Source: Rhizopus sp. PT2906
Lineage: Eukaryota > Mucoromycota > Mucoromycetes > Mucorales > Rhizopodaceae
Direction of reading: 5' to 3'
NCBI GenBank assembly: GCA_025529335.1
Contig: JAMYHX010000007.1
Coordinates: forward strand, 1-64,000
Length of the DNA stretch: 64,000 nucleotides
Part shown: positions 46,351-58,900 of the stretch, in pieces
Position numbering within the stretch: the first letter of the stretch is position 1
How the letters are laid out: every line of letters starts with the position of its first letter
Translations under genes and position numbers: made by a program
Notes under the pieces: model-generated
The model's input: only the letters and a program-made list of their open reading frames with translations
Told to the model about the DNA's origin: nothing
Database searches by the model: none

Positions 46351-47247
46351 TTGGCTCTTTGGACCCTTACGTCGCCATTTCGGTGGTGACCTTGGTGTGT
46401 CCTAATCCTAAGCCAAAAAGATTAGTAATTGCCAGTTTAACAGGGATAAAGGCAGGATATACCCCCATTCTTGTGGAAGTACAGTAGCATACCATATTTA
46501 TCAATTTACTGATTATCCAATACTCATTTTATACACAGATAAAGATAGCTTTACAGGATCTGGTTGCAAGTTTCAGTGATACATGTTTGCAACATTTCCT
46601 TCTCAAAAAGTTCACGTCTTTGAAGTTTATACAGCACGCAATGACTGTATGATCGAAGAACAAAGTCGAGACAGCTGCAATACATATATAATAGATTTAT
46701 TTCGTAAAAGAAATAAACAATTGGCTTATAACGGTAATATTGATAAAGATGTAACATAGACAAAATGGCCAGCAGGTAGCCGTTGATCACAATATAAATG
46801 CTAAAGGTGCTTCATAATATTGCATTTAATACGTAGGTTGCACCCTGCCAGATGTTTACTGGTAATTTCAACGAGTGAATTGAAATCAAGTGTAGTACCA
46901 AGGGTTGAAGGGGGAAGAGAGATTTAGTCTAGTCGGATAAAAGTATATTCATGCCTCTTCTTCTCATTTATTTTTTTTTTCATCTATTCTTTTCTGAGCA
47001 CATCAGTACTTTTGGGCCATTCTTTTTGCATAATTTATGCTATTGGACCCGCATCAAGAGAGAAAGAGAGATGATTAGAGCTGCAATTTTATATGAGCAT
47101 GATGGTTGGTTACTATTTTTAGTAATCTCAAGAACGGTAGAATTACTTTACCGAGAGTAGATATGAAACTTGCACAGGACATAAATAATTAAAACAGATT
47201 CCCTTCGTTTCTTTCTCTTTCTTTTCTTTTCATATTTTCTTTACATT
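46351..47247. other. 0.9-kb spacer before the bZIP gene
   Basis: Holds short fragments only. 46350-46460 continues with codon-like composition (GGACCCTTACGTCGCC) and may be more of the nuclease relic. The last 60 bases are a pyrimidine-rich leader (TTTCTTTCTCTTTCTTTTC) before the bZIP ATG. No gene recognised. Confidence 0.45.
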
Positions 47248-48592
47248 ATGGATAATAACAATAACAATAATAACAACAACAATACATTTACTTGGATATT
47301 CGATACTCCACAACAACAGCAAGTGAATAGCTTATTCATCAATGATAGTGACTTGTTTGATTTTCTAATGAATCCAAATCAACATCAAATTGAACAAGAA
47401 AAGAAGAATAACAGAGAGATGATCAAAAACAACAGTGACAGTAGCAGTAAGAGCACAACGAGTCATAGTAGCGACAGTAGTCAGAGTGCAGGAGGAGAGG
47501 AAGGATTTATTAGTTACAAGTTGGATAACATAAAAAGCACGGATATTATTCAGAAAACACCAGCAGAATTTACTAGTTCAACGGGAAAACTAGACTTTAG
47601 GCACATCAATAGCAATATTACTGAAAATCAATTGAAAGCAATGACTTCCAAGGAACGAAGACAATTGAGAAATAAGATTTCAGCAAGAAACTTTAGAAAT
47701 AGAAGAAAAGGTAATATAAAAAAGGAAATTTATGAGCTGACGACTTATTTTATTTCCTTTTTTGTTAGAATATATTGAAGGAATTGAAAAAGAGTTACAG
47801 CAGCAAAAGATTGAAAACAGTCAAATGAAATTGGAAATTAAATGGCTTAAATCAAAAGTAGAACAACTTCAGGCTGAAAATGATAAACTAAGGATAGATG
47901 TTGTTGTGCTCAATTCATTGCCTGCTCCATCGGCCTTGGCTCCATACTCTTCTTCTCCTGATACAGAACCTTCTCCTATGCTTAGCAACGACAACAACAA
48001 CAACAACAACAACAATGCGGTTGACGATTGGGATTTTGTCTTGCCCGACTTTCCCTCAAGCCAACCAGATACCTTTATTTCACAAGCAGTCGTACCTTCT
48101 TTCAATCAAGTCTTTTTATCTAAAGAACAACAACAACAACAGACACATTCTTCTGATCTTATAAGGCAGTATCCTCTTCTTGCTCCTGCGCTCATGTCTA
48201 TTGTTCTGTCACATACAATGACAATGAGTACTGATCAACTGTTAGCTTCTGCCAAGCTAATTCCTCCTTCACCTCTGCCCTCAAAGAAAGAAACAGAAGC
48301 TGTTTGGAACCTTTTGGAACCCATCAGAGTTATGAATGAAAGAAACAATAGATTGGTTATCACCGATACAGAAAAGCAAGAAGAAGAAGAAGAAGAAGAA
48401 GAAAAGGAAGAGGAAAAAGAAAAGAAAGAAGAACCAAAGTGTGGTGTGAGACGTTGTTTAGTTTCTCTACTTCAATCCACTATTTATAATCATGTTGCTG
48501 AAATGATAGCCAATCATAAAGCAAAGCCTATTGAAGAAAAGCCCTTCCTTTGCAGGTCTTATACGAAGGCTATGAAATATATCACAGCATAA
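47248..48592 (+). CDS. bZIP transcription factor
   Basis: Two exons (47248-47710, 47769-48592) give 428 residues. The N-terminus has a ten-asparagine run after the start. The bZIP lies near residues 130-205: basic region KERRQLRNKISARNFRNRRK with the N-x-x-A-R-N-F-R signature, then a leucine zipper through EYIEGIEKELQQQ and IKWLKSKVEQLQAENDKL. The single intron splits the basic region from the zipper. C-terminal parts are Pro/Ser-, Asn- and Gln-rich with an acidic Glu/Lys run. The basic region matches fungal bZIPs of unknown targets; it is not clearly Hac1, Gcn4 or Atf1. Confidence 0.9.
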
Positions 48593-48721
48593 TCAACTTC
48601 TTTTGCATTCTGTACATATTTAATAAAGCAGGCTTGTGCAACAGCCAATCAAATTAAATTCAATACACGCTTAATCCATCTGCCCTTTTTCTTTCTTTCT
48701 TTTTTTCTTTCTTTAAGCATC

Positions 48722-49217
48722 ATGCTGACATCTATACTTGCGGGTCTTATTACGACCACTTTATTTAACATTGCAAAGGCTGCTGGAACAGAAGATATAT
48801 TTGAATTACAACCCGAAATTCATCACGTTTTTAGACCCAATGAGAAGATGCCACCTGTCTTCTTTTCTCAACTCTTCTCACTCATCGTACTCTCTCCTTG
48901 GCTCATTCTAATTTTTGGCGTAACATGATATTATGATAAAACCATTTCTATATAAAACTAATCTATTTTATATATAGTGGTTAAACCTTGGTTATACACC
49001 AGCAAAAGTTATGTCAGACTTTGCATCCTTCAACCGCTCGAGCATATATATCTTAGGCTTCATAGGCTCCCTTGTTGCCATTGAATATCTATTTTACCTT
49101 TACTGGACAAAACTCAACTTGATGGAAATGCTCCCTTACTTTGGAGGACTTTGTGTGATTACATTTATTACTGGACAACGCGCTTTATCTAGTATCCAAC
49201 AAAAGAGAATAAAATAA
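48722..49217 (+). CDS. SWP1: Minimal Swp1/ribophorin II-like OST subunit (membrane domain only)
   Basis: Two exons (48722-48919, 48978-49217) give 145 residues. Sequence: a hydrophobic start (MLTSILAGLITTTLFNIAKA), then PEIHHVFRPNEKMPPVFFSQ, then three membrane helices (LFSLIVLSPWLILIFGWL, IYILGFIGSLVAIEYLFYLY, LPYFGGLCVITFITGQRAL). HHxFRP-x-EK-x-PP and the helix pattern are those of the C-terminal domain of Swp1/ribophorin II, a non-catalytic oligosaccharyltransferase subunit in the ER. Yeast Swp1 is about 286 residues and ribophorin II over 600; the lumenal part is missing here. The start looks like a signal peptide directly joined to the membrane domain. Confidence 0.82.
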
Positions 49218-52200
49218 TTATCTGTCCTTGGTCACATTCACCGGACGATCACTGTACACAATAGCTGTAAACTCTCCAGCAACGTCTTTATCATGTGTAG
49301 CCAGAACAATGATGTAACCAGTTTCACTTTGACTGAGAACAACTTCATTCGTGGCAACGCCTTGAGTAACATTGGTATAAGGCCCTGAGGTAGCCACTTC
49401 TTTGCCAAATAGTTCAGTAGGATGCTTCTCATAGATTGTCACATTCATTGAAGGAACAGATTCTGAATTGATAGACTGAAGGCGTACCCTTTTTTTTTTT
49501 GTATTAACTTTTTTGTTTCAAACATTGTTCATGTTACTTACTTGACTGTCGTTAGTTCGCGCACTTCAAGCAAATAACGGGGATTCTTGCTGTAGTTGCC
49601 AAAACTAGGGCAACCCATGGCATTATATCCAACGATCCATTCTCCATGAATAACTTTTTTAAACATGCCCTATAGATATTATTTGTAGGACTATTATATA
49701 TGTTTTTCTTTTGTTCTTACTGCTCCCTCTAATGGTATAGGTTCTATGTATAACTGTGTTGTGCTTGCAACTGTCAGTATGAATTTACCCAAGAGATCAG
49801 GTTCAAAAGTAGATGCAACGATAGTATAATCTCCCGCTACAGTTCCAAAATAAAAATACGATCAGCACACTATAAAATATTCCGTTCATCACTTACGTCT
49901 GATATGATCCAGTTGACAATAACAAAATCCATGTCGATAGGGTCCAGATTCGGCCAAGATGTCGCGTACAGATACACTAGATGCTCGTTTACCTCCTTCA
50001 ACAAGCAACAAATGAATAGCAAAGCCTTTTGGTGCTTCCAGCATCAATAAAAGCTCCGCATTTGGTGTAGGAGGTATCGTGAGCTTCCACTGAGGATTGT
50101 TTAGATAAGTAACATTACTTGCACTTCCACCCGCCGTTTGCTCTGTCCAATATCCATGAATCTATAGCTAAAAGATGAACACTTGACTGTTTCTTTTACT
50201 TATTAGAATACCTTTTTCTCAACCGAGTATTTGATGGGCACTTCATGTAGTTTAAACGGTGCTAATGAGTAGGCTCTAATAGAGAAATAAAGTGATCTCT
50301 CCTTCTCATGCTGAGATACGACGATGGTATAATCACTTTCACCTGGTGGTGCATTAAACCGGACCAGGATATGGGGACTGTTGACATAGGTACCCTTTGA
50401 AGCACACATTAGTCTGGGTGCATTAAAAAGGTATATATACATTATACCTCTTTAAACGGATTGTCTGGATAGTATATTCTTTCTCCTCCCGTATCGCTAT
50501 AGACATGTAGCGTGATATAGTCTGTGTTTTCTTCTGTTACCATGATATGTTTGGACAGCAACAACCACACAGCCGCTGGCTTTTTGTCGGGTACGTTTAC
50601 TTTTAGACTAAATTGAGGATTATAAGCCAAACTATAAACGTCCTTCTTGGGCCCCACATGTTCAGGCCATACACTAAATTACATTCTTAGCTCCTTTCAA
50701 TAAAAGATAAAAAAAAAAACTTACGAATGAAGTACCCATCGATGAGTAAATAACTCTGGGTTCCAGTTCAGATGTATAGACGTAAAGTGAGTACACACAG
50801 ATTCATAGTCTATCCAAAAGATACCATCATCGTTTTCCTCTGCTGCATCAGGATCAAAGGAAAGCGCCTCTCTTAATTCAGCAGTCCAAATGTTACTGTC
50901 CAGGTGACTGTAAGGTCCTCTCCATCGCTTATGGCTCCAAGGGTTCTTTACTTGTAACAGACGTTTTCCATGGATCACTGTAATGTCAATGACAGCGTAT
51001 GCGTGCGTGGGTACAAGGCCAAGCCGTGCTGCCTCTTCCTCTGTCATCTCTCCTGTTGCTATAGTAACTAGTACATCACCATACTTCATACCATCCAAGA
51101 TCCTATCCCAGACATTATCTGGTACAAAGTATTTACTATTGAAAAAAAAATTAGGTTGATTTCAAAAGGTCTACATCACTTACTCATGAATAAAGATGTG
51201 CTCTGGAATCCAGCCAGTTAAGCAGCTACAAGAATAAAGATATTTACTACCCTGCCAGACTGAGACCATTTTATACATACTGTAGATCAATGCCAGAGTT
51301 CCTATAGAGACACAAAAAAAAAGAAAAGAAGAAAACGCTTGAGTATATGATGATATATGTATATAAAGGAGGCACTTACGATCCAGGGAAATCATATCCA
51401 CCCATTAATTTCATGTACTTTATGTAGAATTAATAAACAGCTCATCTTAAAAAACCATATTTTTATTTTTACTGCTTTTTCTATAATACTAGCCCATAGC
51501 TCCCCTTTGGTAGTCGAAAATGTACACATCAAAGTACCTTCCCTTGAGACAGGTAATAGGTCATCTACCACTATATACGTATTATTATTTGCTTATGTGT
51601 AAAAAAAGGAGGGGTTACTTACCAACTTTTCGAGCTATACCGTTATACACCAGCTTAACCACATACTTTCCATTAGGATTATAGCAAGGTAGACCCTGTT
51701 TATTCTGAGGATATATACAGGACGTGATTAACTGCTTCTTAAATTTTTGCTCATAAGCTGCTGCTACACACAATGAAGCTACGAACGAACAGTCAGTGAC
51801 TATATCCTGAATGATACTCGTACTCGATATGCAGCAAATGAGTTTTGGATGCCGCATAATATCGCAAGGACGCCTCCAGCCTCCAAATTTCTCTTGTTGT
51901 TTCTCAGAAAGGGCAAGAGATCCCATGGGGTCGAGAAATTTAGTAGGATAAGAAAACTGTTCCTTGAGATCGGTTTCGTCAATCCATGGTAAGAAGGTGT
52001 TATTGTTTACGCTAGACGTGTGTTTTAATACTTCAATTTCGGATGCTGATAGCTTTTGGGTCATGACGTCGTCTGTCGGCTGAATGGACGTACTAGACGA
52101 ACGACGACGCGAGCCGTTCGATAATTGATCCATCGTTGACGATACGGACGAGGACGACCGTGTTCTGGGCGAAAGAAACTGTGTGGCTTTCTGTTGTTGG

Positions 52201-53028
52201 GCCTTGAGTTGTTCGGCTTTATCGATCACTTTCATAAACTCTTGTCGTGCATACAGCTTTTCTTCTGTATCGTTGGGGTATTCCTTAAACGCCTTGAGGT
52301 ATAGTTCAGCCGCATCTGAATAATAATCTAACGCATGTTCCGTATTGCCCTTTTCTTCATTTAACTCGGCTTGATCAAAAGAGAACTAAGATAACATGAT
52401 TAAAATAACCTCTATATGTTTAGACTATATATTTATACAAAACCTTGGCTTTTTCCATCCATTCGTCTTGTACACTTCTCTCGATATCTGTCTCGAATAA
52501 ATCTCGTCTGCTTTGATAAGGTGAGTTTTCATTAATATAGATCGAGGTATTTTTTCTAGTTGGCTTTATGCCACCCAAGTATCTTTCAAGTTGTTCTATA
52601 CGATGTTTGTATTCATTTAATTTTTGAATCAACTTTTGTCTGTCAAAATCAATGTCGTCAACTAAACAATGTCTGTTATTTTTTTTATAAAAAAAGGCTA
52701 TATATAAACAATATACATGAAAGCAATGTTGAAAAGTTCTATAGTAATTTTGTTTAATAAAGGACATTAGCTTTTCTTTTTTTGTTTACTTTTATGACAA
52801 TAGAATAGGCGTTTTTTGCTTCCGAATATCTTGCATTGGTATCTAGTTGAATAGCCTTACAGGCGTGGATATAAGCTTCTTTATACAAGTCTCGTGATGA
52901 ACTATTATCAGACTTTTGTAAAATAAGTGTGTGCATATAAAAAAGAAGAAAAAGAAAGAAAAAAAAAAAAAAAAAATATGCAAACGTGTGTGTGTCTGCT
53001 TGTATGTGGCGTTGATCAATCATACCAT
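49218..53028 (-). CDS. palB: Calpain-like protease of the PalB/calpain-7 type
   Basis: Sixteen exons (53026-53028, 52790-52912, 52717-52738, 52444-52661, 51623-52385, 51473-51570, 51380-51417, 51281-51301, 51184-51225, 50725-51135, 50448-50673, 50212-50394, 49897-50161, 49721-49836, 49542-49669, 49218-49488) give 975 residues in frame. An N-terminal MIT domain (DLYKEAYIHACKAIQLD) and a second MIT-like repeat (DYYSDAAELYLKAFKEYPND) precede the protease: catalytic Cys in TDCSFVASLCVAAAYE, His in THAYAVIDI and Asn in QVKNPWSHKRW. C2-like domains follow. This is the layout of calpain-7 and Aspergillus PalB/yeast Rim13, the ESCRT-linked protease that processes the PacC/Rim101 pH regulator. The start codon stands alone in exon 1. 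Confidence 0.88.
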
Positions 53029-53063
53029 GTTTTATTAATATACAAAAAAAAAGAATCTCTTAT

Positions 53064-53196
53064 TTAGTGCTCATCATTAGCACAGTGTTCTTTATATTGA
53101 GCTTCATCCATCAAGGCTTCTAATTCTTGAGGATTGGAAAGCTTAATCTTGGCTAACCAGCCTTTATACAGAAGTGATGTGAGTCATACCATTTTA

Positions 53197-53251
<55 letters not shown>

Positions 53252-53737
53252 CTTTTTCTTACCTTCGCCTTCAGCACTTTGATTGATCAAAGAAGGCTCA
53301 TCTTGTAAAGAAGTATTGACTTCGACAACTTCGCCAGAAACAGGAGTATAAATATCACTTACAGCCTTGACAGACTCAACAGTACCAATTTGCTCTATCC
53401 TTCAGAGGTTGGTTTTTTCTTTCTTTCAAAATATACACCTTTTACCTTCTGCACTGAACTTTTCTCCGACAGCGGGAGTTTCGATGAAAACGACATCACC
53501 CAAAGATTTTTGAGCATGATCAGTAATGCCCACGGTTCCGATATCGTTTTCAACAGAGATCCATTCATGAGCTTCCGTATATTTCTTTGCTAATGACACA
53601 AATATACCCTCTTAATGGCCTATCCTGACCTCAAACATGAAAAACTTACTGGCATAACCACGGAAAGCAGTCCAAGCGGTAGGGGCAACTGGGATATAAG
53701 GACGGATAACACGTGAGGACAAGGCGCGAAGAGACAT
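53064..53737 (-). CDS. GCV3: Glycine cleavage system H protein
   Basis: Four exons (53650-53737, 53446-53589, 53263-53394, 53064-53161) give 153 residues. A mitochondrial presequence (MSLRALSSRVIRPYIPVAPT) precedes the lipoyl domain: YTEAHEWISVENDIGTVGIT, FIETPAVGEKF, and the lipoylation loop VESVKAVSDIYTPVSGEVVE, where the Lys of ESVKA carries lipoate. GWLAKIKL and LMDEAQYKEHC close the family pattern. It shuttles the aminomethyl group among P, T and L proteins in the mitochondrial matrix. A TA repeat (53197-53245) lies in the last intron. Confidence 0.95.
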
Positions 53738-53937
53738 TTGATTTATAAAAGAGAAAAAGAAAAAGAAAAGAGGAAAAGAGATCTTTTTTTAAATGCGGGG
53801 GGAATCAGTAGAAAATCTTTTGTCACCGAGTTAAAAAAAATTTAAAACGGGTGGTTCTTTCCATTAGAGGCATTGTTATCTTGGTCGGGCAGTCAATGTC
53901 TTTCTTTATTATAATTTACTTTTTGTGTACACAATAT

Positions 53938-55417
53938 TTAGTCGCGCTTAGGACGAATGGGGTCAAAGAGTTTACGGAAAGCAGCAGGACCAACCCAAGT
54001 ACCTGTTAATAATCCATTCCAGTAGATGGAAGGAATAACCTAAAATCATATGTTAGTGTTCATCAATGGGAAGCCTATTTATAGTTACCTCTTTGTTCAA
54101 GAATTGAGAGACTTTACTGATCTTGCGTTGGTCAACTGGGAAAGTTTCCAAAGGCTTGCCAGTATAACCAGAGAATTCAGCCAAGATTAATTGTTCACGA
54201 CCCACGATCAGAGGGCAGCTAGTATAGCCATCATATACTGCCTGTTCTACCTTTTTACCTTGAAGGTCAGCAATCAAATTGTGCTTGACAACTCCAGATT
54301 CTCCAGTAATGGCAGCTGCTGTCTTGGATGTAGGAGCAGAAGAACAGTCACCTAAGGCAAATACATTCTTATACTTATTGTGACGAAGTGTGTCCTTGTT
54401 CACATCTACCCAGCCAGCTGCATCAGCCAATTTAGACTCCTTGATGAACTTAGGTGGGCCTTGAGGGGGAGCAACGTGAATGAAATCGTATTCAAATGCT
54501 TTGAGTTCGCCATTCTTGGAGTTATCCTTAAAGATAGCCTGATGATCATTTGCCTTAATTTCAACCAATTCATGCTGGAAGTTTAACTTGATACCACGCT
54601 CATCTGCCAATCTTTGAAGGACAGCGCCATAGTAGTCAACACCAAAGATCTTGGCACCACTGTGATTGTAGATGACGTTGGACTTATCACGTACACCATT
54701 TAAGCGGAAGACTTCTTCAGCCAAGAAGGTGATCTTGGTAGGAGCACCAGGGCACTTGAGTGGTGTGTTGGGGAAAGTAAAGAGGGCATTACCTCCCTTG
54801 AATTCTTGGAGGAACTTGTATGTCTTTTGAACACTCTCAGCATCATAATTGGATGTCACGCCGTCCTTACCAAGAGCTTCTTTCAGGCCCTTTACAGAAT
54901 CCCAGTTGATCTGAATACCAGCAGCAACAACCAGATAGTCATAGCCTACAGTTTGGCCATCTGAAAGCTTTACTGTGTTATTATCAGGGTCAAAGGAGAC
55001 GACCTTGTCCTGAATCCATTCTGCGTCCCTTGGCATCACTTCACCCATTGGCTTGACAGATTCATCAAAGTTTTTAAGTCCACCACCAACATAGGTCCAT
55101 AATGGTTGATACTGTGATAATAGTTGGTAAATGAAACTGTTCGTTTTGGTATATAGGATGACTTACATAGTGTTTATTTGAAGGTTCAATCACAGCTACT
55201 TGATTCTTTCCGAGTAATTTTGAGATAGTTGAAGAGACTGAAAGTAGAATGAATAAACTGTTTTAATAAAGAGGAACCTATTTTTACCTGAAAGGCCACC
55301 AGGACCACCACCGACGACAACTACTTTAAACTTTTGATCTACTTTAGGTGCCTCCGAGGCAACGGTAGCAAAGGTACGCTTAGAGAGAGTGAATAATTGC
55401 TTACGAGCAGCCAACAT
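53938..55417 (-). CDS. HMT2: Sulfide:quinone oxidoreductase, mitochondrial
   Basis: Four exons (55288-55417, 55167-55237, 54089-55111, 53938-54039) give 441 residues. A presequence (MLAARKQLFTLSKRTFATVA) precedes the FAD-binding VVVVGGGPGGLSVS. Motifs follow: NKHYYQPLWTYVGGGL, YDYLVVAAGIQINW, FPNTPLKCPGAPTKITF with a Cys, VAPPQGPPK, FALGDCSSAPTSKTAAA, and the C-terminal IPSIYWNGLL. This is the type II SQR/HMT2 family, which oxidises sulfide and passes electrons to ubiquinone. Members protect mitochondria from sulfide and cadmium. No sulfur-metabolism neighbours. Confidence 0.95.
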
Positions 55418-55947
55418 GGTTATAAAAAGTTGAAAGAAAAAAAGAAAAGAAAGCTTGTATTGTCAATTGGCTACAGTTGATTAGATAATAAACATACTCC
55501 GATATTGCGCGATTTTTCTAATATGTGATGGGTCTTGTTAACTTTCGATGTTCCACGGATCATATTGACCAATCAGATTTATATGTCTAGCATTACTGCA
55601 TATTCTCTCTTTCTTTCTTTCTTCCTTCTATCTACTATTACCTAGAAATAATGTTTATGTCGACACAGCCAAATTGCATGTACAACTTTTACACTTTTCT
55701 TACTTAAATTATCCTCTGGGAAAAAGATGCTACTATTATTATCAATAGAACAATTCCTGTTGGTCTAGCGTACGACAATAGAAAGTCAAGGTGCGGATAT
55801 TCTTTTAGGAGTGTCGATCATACACATTATGATGGTACGATTCATGATAAACGTACCTATTTATATCTTGTAACTCGAGCAGTTCAAGCTTACTTTATAA
55901 AGCTGACATTGACTAAATAACACATTTTTATTTTATAAGAGAAATAA
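55418..55947. other. 530-bp spacer
   Basis: Tail of the tricalbin-like gene and promoter of the quinone reductase. Contains a TTTC repeat near 55607-55625 and a long T-rich run. No reading frame of note. Confidence 0.45.
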
Positions 55948-58900
55948 TTAAATTTCCTTTGCAACGGATCGCTTTGCTCTTGTCTCTGAGTTAAAACCTT
56001 CTCGAAGTACGTCTACTTTATGCTTCACCTTATCCACACTCCAAGCTAGCTTACGAATCACTCGATGTTTACTGACCTTGTTCATTTTACGCTGTTCAAT
56101 CATATCTGCTTTTAGCTCTGTATCATCAATATCTGCACCATTCTCATCTTCATCAAGCTCATCATCAGACTCTTCTTCACCATACTCTGAAGAAGCTTCA
56201 GACGATCTCCTTCTTTCTTCGTCTTTCATCTTTTCTTTCTCCTCTTGAAGGGCTTGCTGGAAATCATGATCCAAAGGCTCATTACCCTCATCCTTACTTT
56301 GCTCTCTTATCCACTTTTGTGCCTTGTACTTGAGTGTATCGCTGTAGAATGGATCTGCTCCTACCATGTCCTTCACAAATGATCTCAAATGTGTGTGTAC
56401 TGGAGAGAATCCAGGTACAAACTTGACACGAAGTCTAACCTGACCTAGATCGCCTTCCTCTGGCCAAGCATCTTCATTTTTGTTTGCATCACTTGTCTTT
56501 TCGCTTATGTGACGATGAAGTCCGACAACCACATCTTGCCATTCATTATCAACAATATCCTTTAGCCAGATCCTACCCGTTGCCTTGGTATTCGTCAGTG
56601 CGCCTTGGGAGATATGGATATAAAGAGCAGTACGATATCGCATCATGAGTGGGAAGTAAAGGTGTCGATCATACCAACCGCTTAGATTATCTACAACCTG
56701 AATGTCACGAGATTTAAGTCGTTTGATGATTGCAGGATCCACGTTCACAGCCAGAGTGGCTTTAGTGGGACTGGCGGCAGTAGAGTCCAAAGGAGAGTTT
56801 AGACGATCAAGTGTGAGCTTTTCGACAACGAGCGTACCAACATCTTTTAGAAACAAGGGTTAGTACAATACATTTTTATACAATTTTCTCTCTCTTATAC
56901 CTGCGCCTTGTAATGAACGTGGCAAAGTCATCTTTACAGGCTTATATTTAAGGGAAAGCAAGACTTTACCAAAACCGATTCCATCCGAAATTGGAATCCA
57001 TTTCTGTGCTTCTTTAAACTATAATACGCGTAAACATATTGACTCTTTGAATGTTTTTATGTATTCTTCTTACTTTGGCATCCTGATCCGTAAATAAGTC
57101 GTTCAATGAAATGACCTTTGTACCAAGAACTGGATCACGTTCAAATTCAAGTGCTGTCTTTACTGTGATACGGATAAATGCATTATCAATATCTCGAACA
57201 AAATGCTCAGTGATAGCATTCCAATGCTAAAGTAAAACGTGTAAGCATCACATTTGCTATATATATATGAAGAGACTTACAGGGCATGGATTACGTAATT
57301 TAGTTCTTGTTCGGAACACCTTGTTGTCATTGATGTACAAAACTGCATAAGGACTAACGATGCTACTGGGATTATATGGATGCTTAAATCTGTCATCAGA
57401 GGGCAATATGGCAGGATCAGCAATTTCCAGATCGGACGCTTGATGAATTGTAACAGACAAGATACCATTGCTATGTTCTGGTTGAACTTGTTCCTCATCC
57501 TTTTCATCTTTGCTAGTGTTGTCTTGAGGCAACTTCTTGCTTAAAATATCTGTACTTGGCGTAGCATACTTGGGATGGAAGCTTAGTTTCATATCCAGAC
57601 GAACCTTGGATTCCTCAATGGGTTTACCGTCAATAGGCGTCCATCTAGAAAAAGCGAACATTAGTCCGCGTTCTTCTTTTGTAACTAGAGCAAATATATA
57701 TTACCCATCAAAAACGACACGCTCATCTTGACTCCAACTTGCGACATTTCCCAGTTTGTCCAGTTTGCCTTGAACGATATCCTTGACAGACATTGATACA
57801 GAGCCCCACATATCATCATATTTGATCTTATCAGCGTCCCATACTTTGATATCAACCTGAGTCTCAGAGACAATATCATCTGTACAATAGCTAAGTATAC
57901 CATCTAGCCTTTCTTTTTTTGCCTATACCTGCATAAACCAAGACATAAAGATTCTCGTTCCATCTGGGGTCAATATCATTAGTCAGAACACGGGTACTGG
58001 AAATCGATTTCTTTGGTTGTGTGCTTAATGATAGTGTAGCATATGAGTCCTTCAAGTCTAAATTATATTGATTAATAATGCATAGTTTGAAGAAAAATCT
58101 ATAAAAACCTACCTTGCAAATGAATCGAAGGATCTCGAGAAGCTTGACGAACTTCTACTTTCACAACGCCGATAGCGTTTGTATCTCTAGCAAAAGCACC
58201 TACTAATGCTCGGACATCAATCGTCAAGCTCTTAGGATCAACCATATCAGCAAGACCAAATTTCAAGCCTTCGTTAACAAGTGCTTTAATTGTAGGTAAC
58301 TAAAACAAGAATTGGTGTTTTGGTTTTTAAATAACAATAACAACTTACGTTCATGATATTTAAATGCTTTGTTAAAGGCATAACCCCTGTTTCCACCTTG
58401 GGAACACTCGTAAATGCAATAGTAGCCTTTGAAATGAACGGAATTTCAGGCCCTGTCAGTAACTTGAATCGAATTTTACCCGATAGGGATGTGAGTTCAG
58501 CCTTGACTTCTATCGGTGCACCCACTGCAGTCAAGAAGCGAAGGGTGAGTCCAGGCGGAGTTGACTTGGGGCTTCGATTAGTGGCCAGTGAGGCAACTGG
58601 ATGTGCATGAAAACTGAATGATGCTTCACCAAACTATCCAAAGTGGCATGTTTAGTGTATCATTACGAATACTCTTTGTATAGTAACTTACTATGCTTTC
58701 TTCTGGTTGTCCAGGTAACGGTGGAAATACGCGAATCCTAAATAATGAAGTGTTAGTGTTCTTTCGAAATAGTAGAAAAAAAGAATGACGCTAATATGAC
58801 GATTTTTACATTTGAATACGAGGAGCTTGCATACCAATATCAAAATCAGATACTTTTACTCCTTTCTATACCAAAGTTTTAGCACAGATTCACAGTGTTT

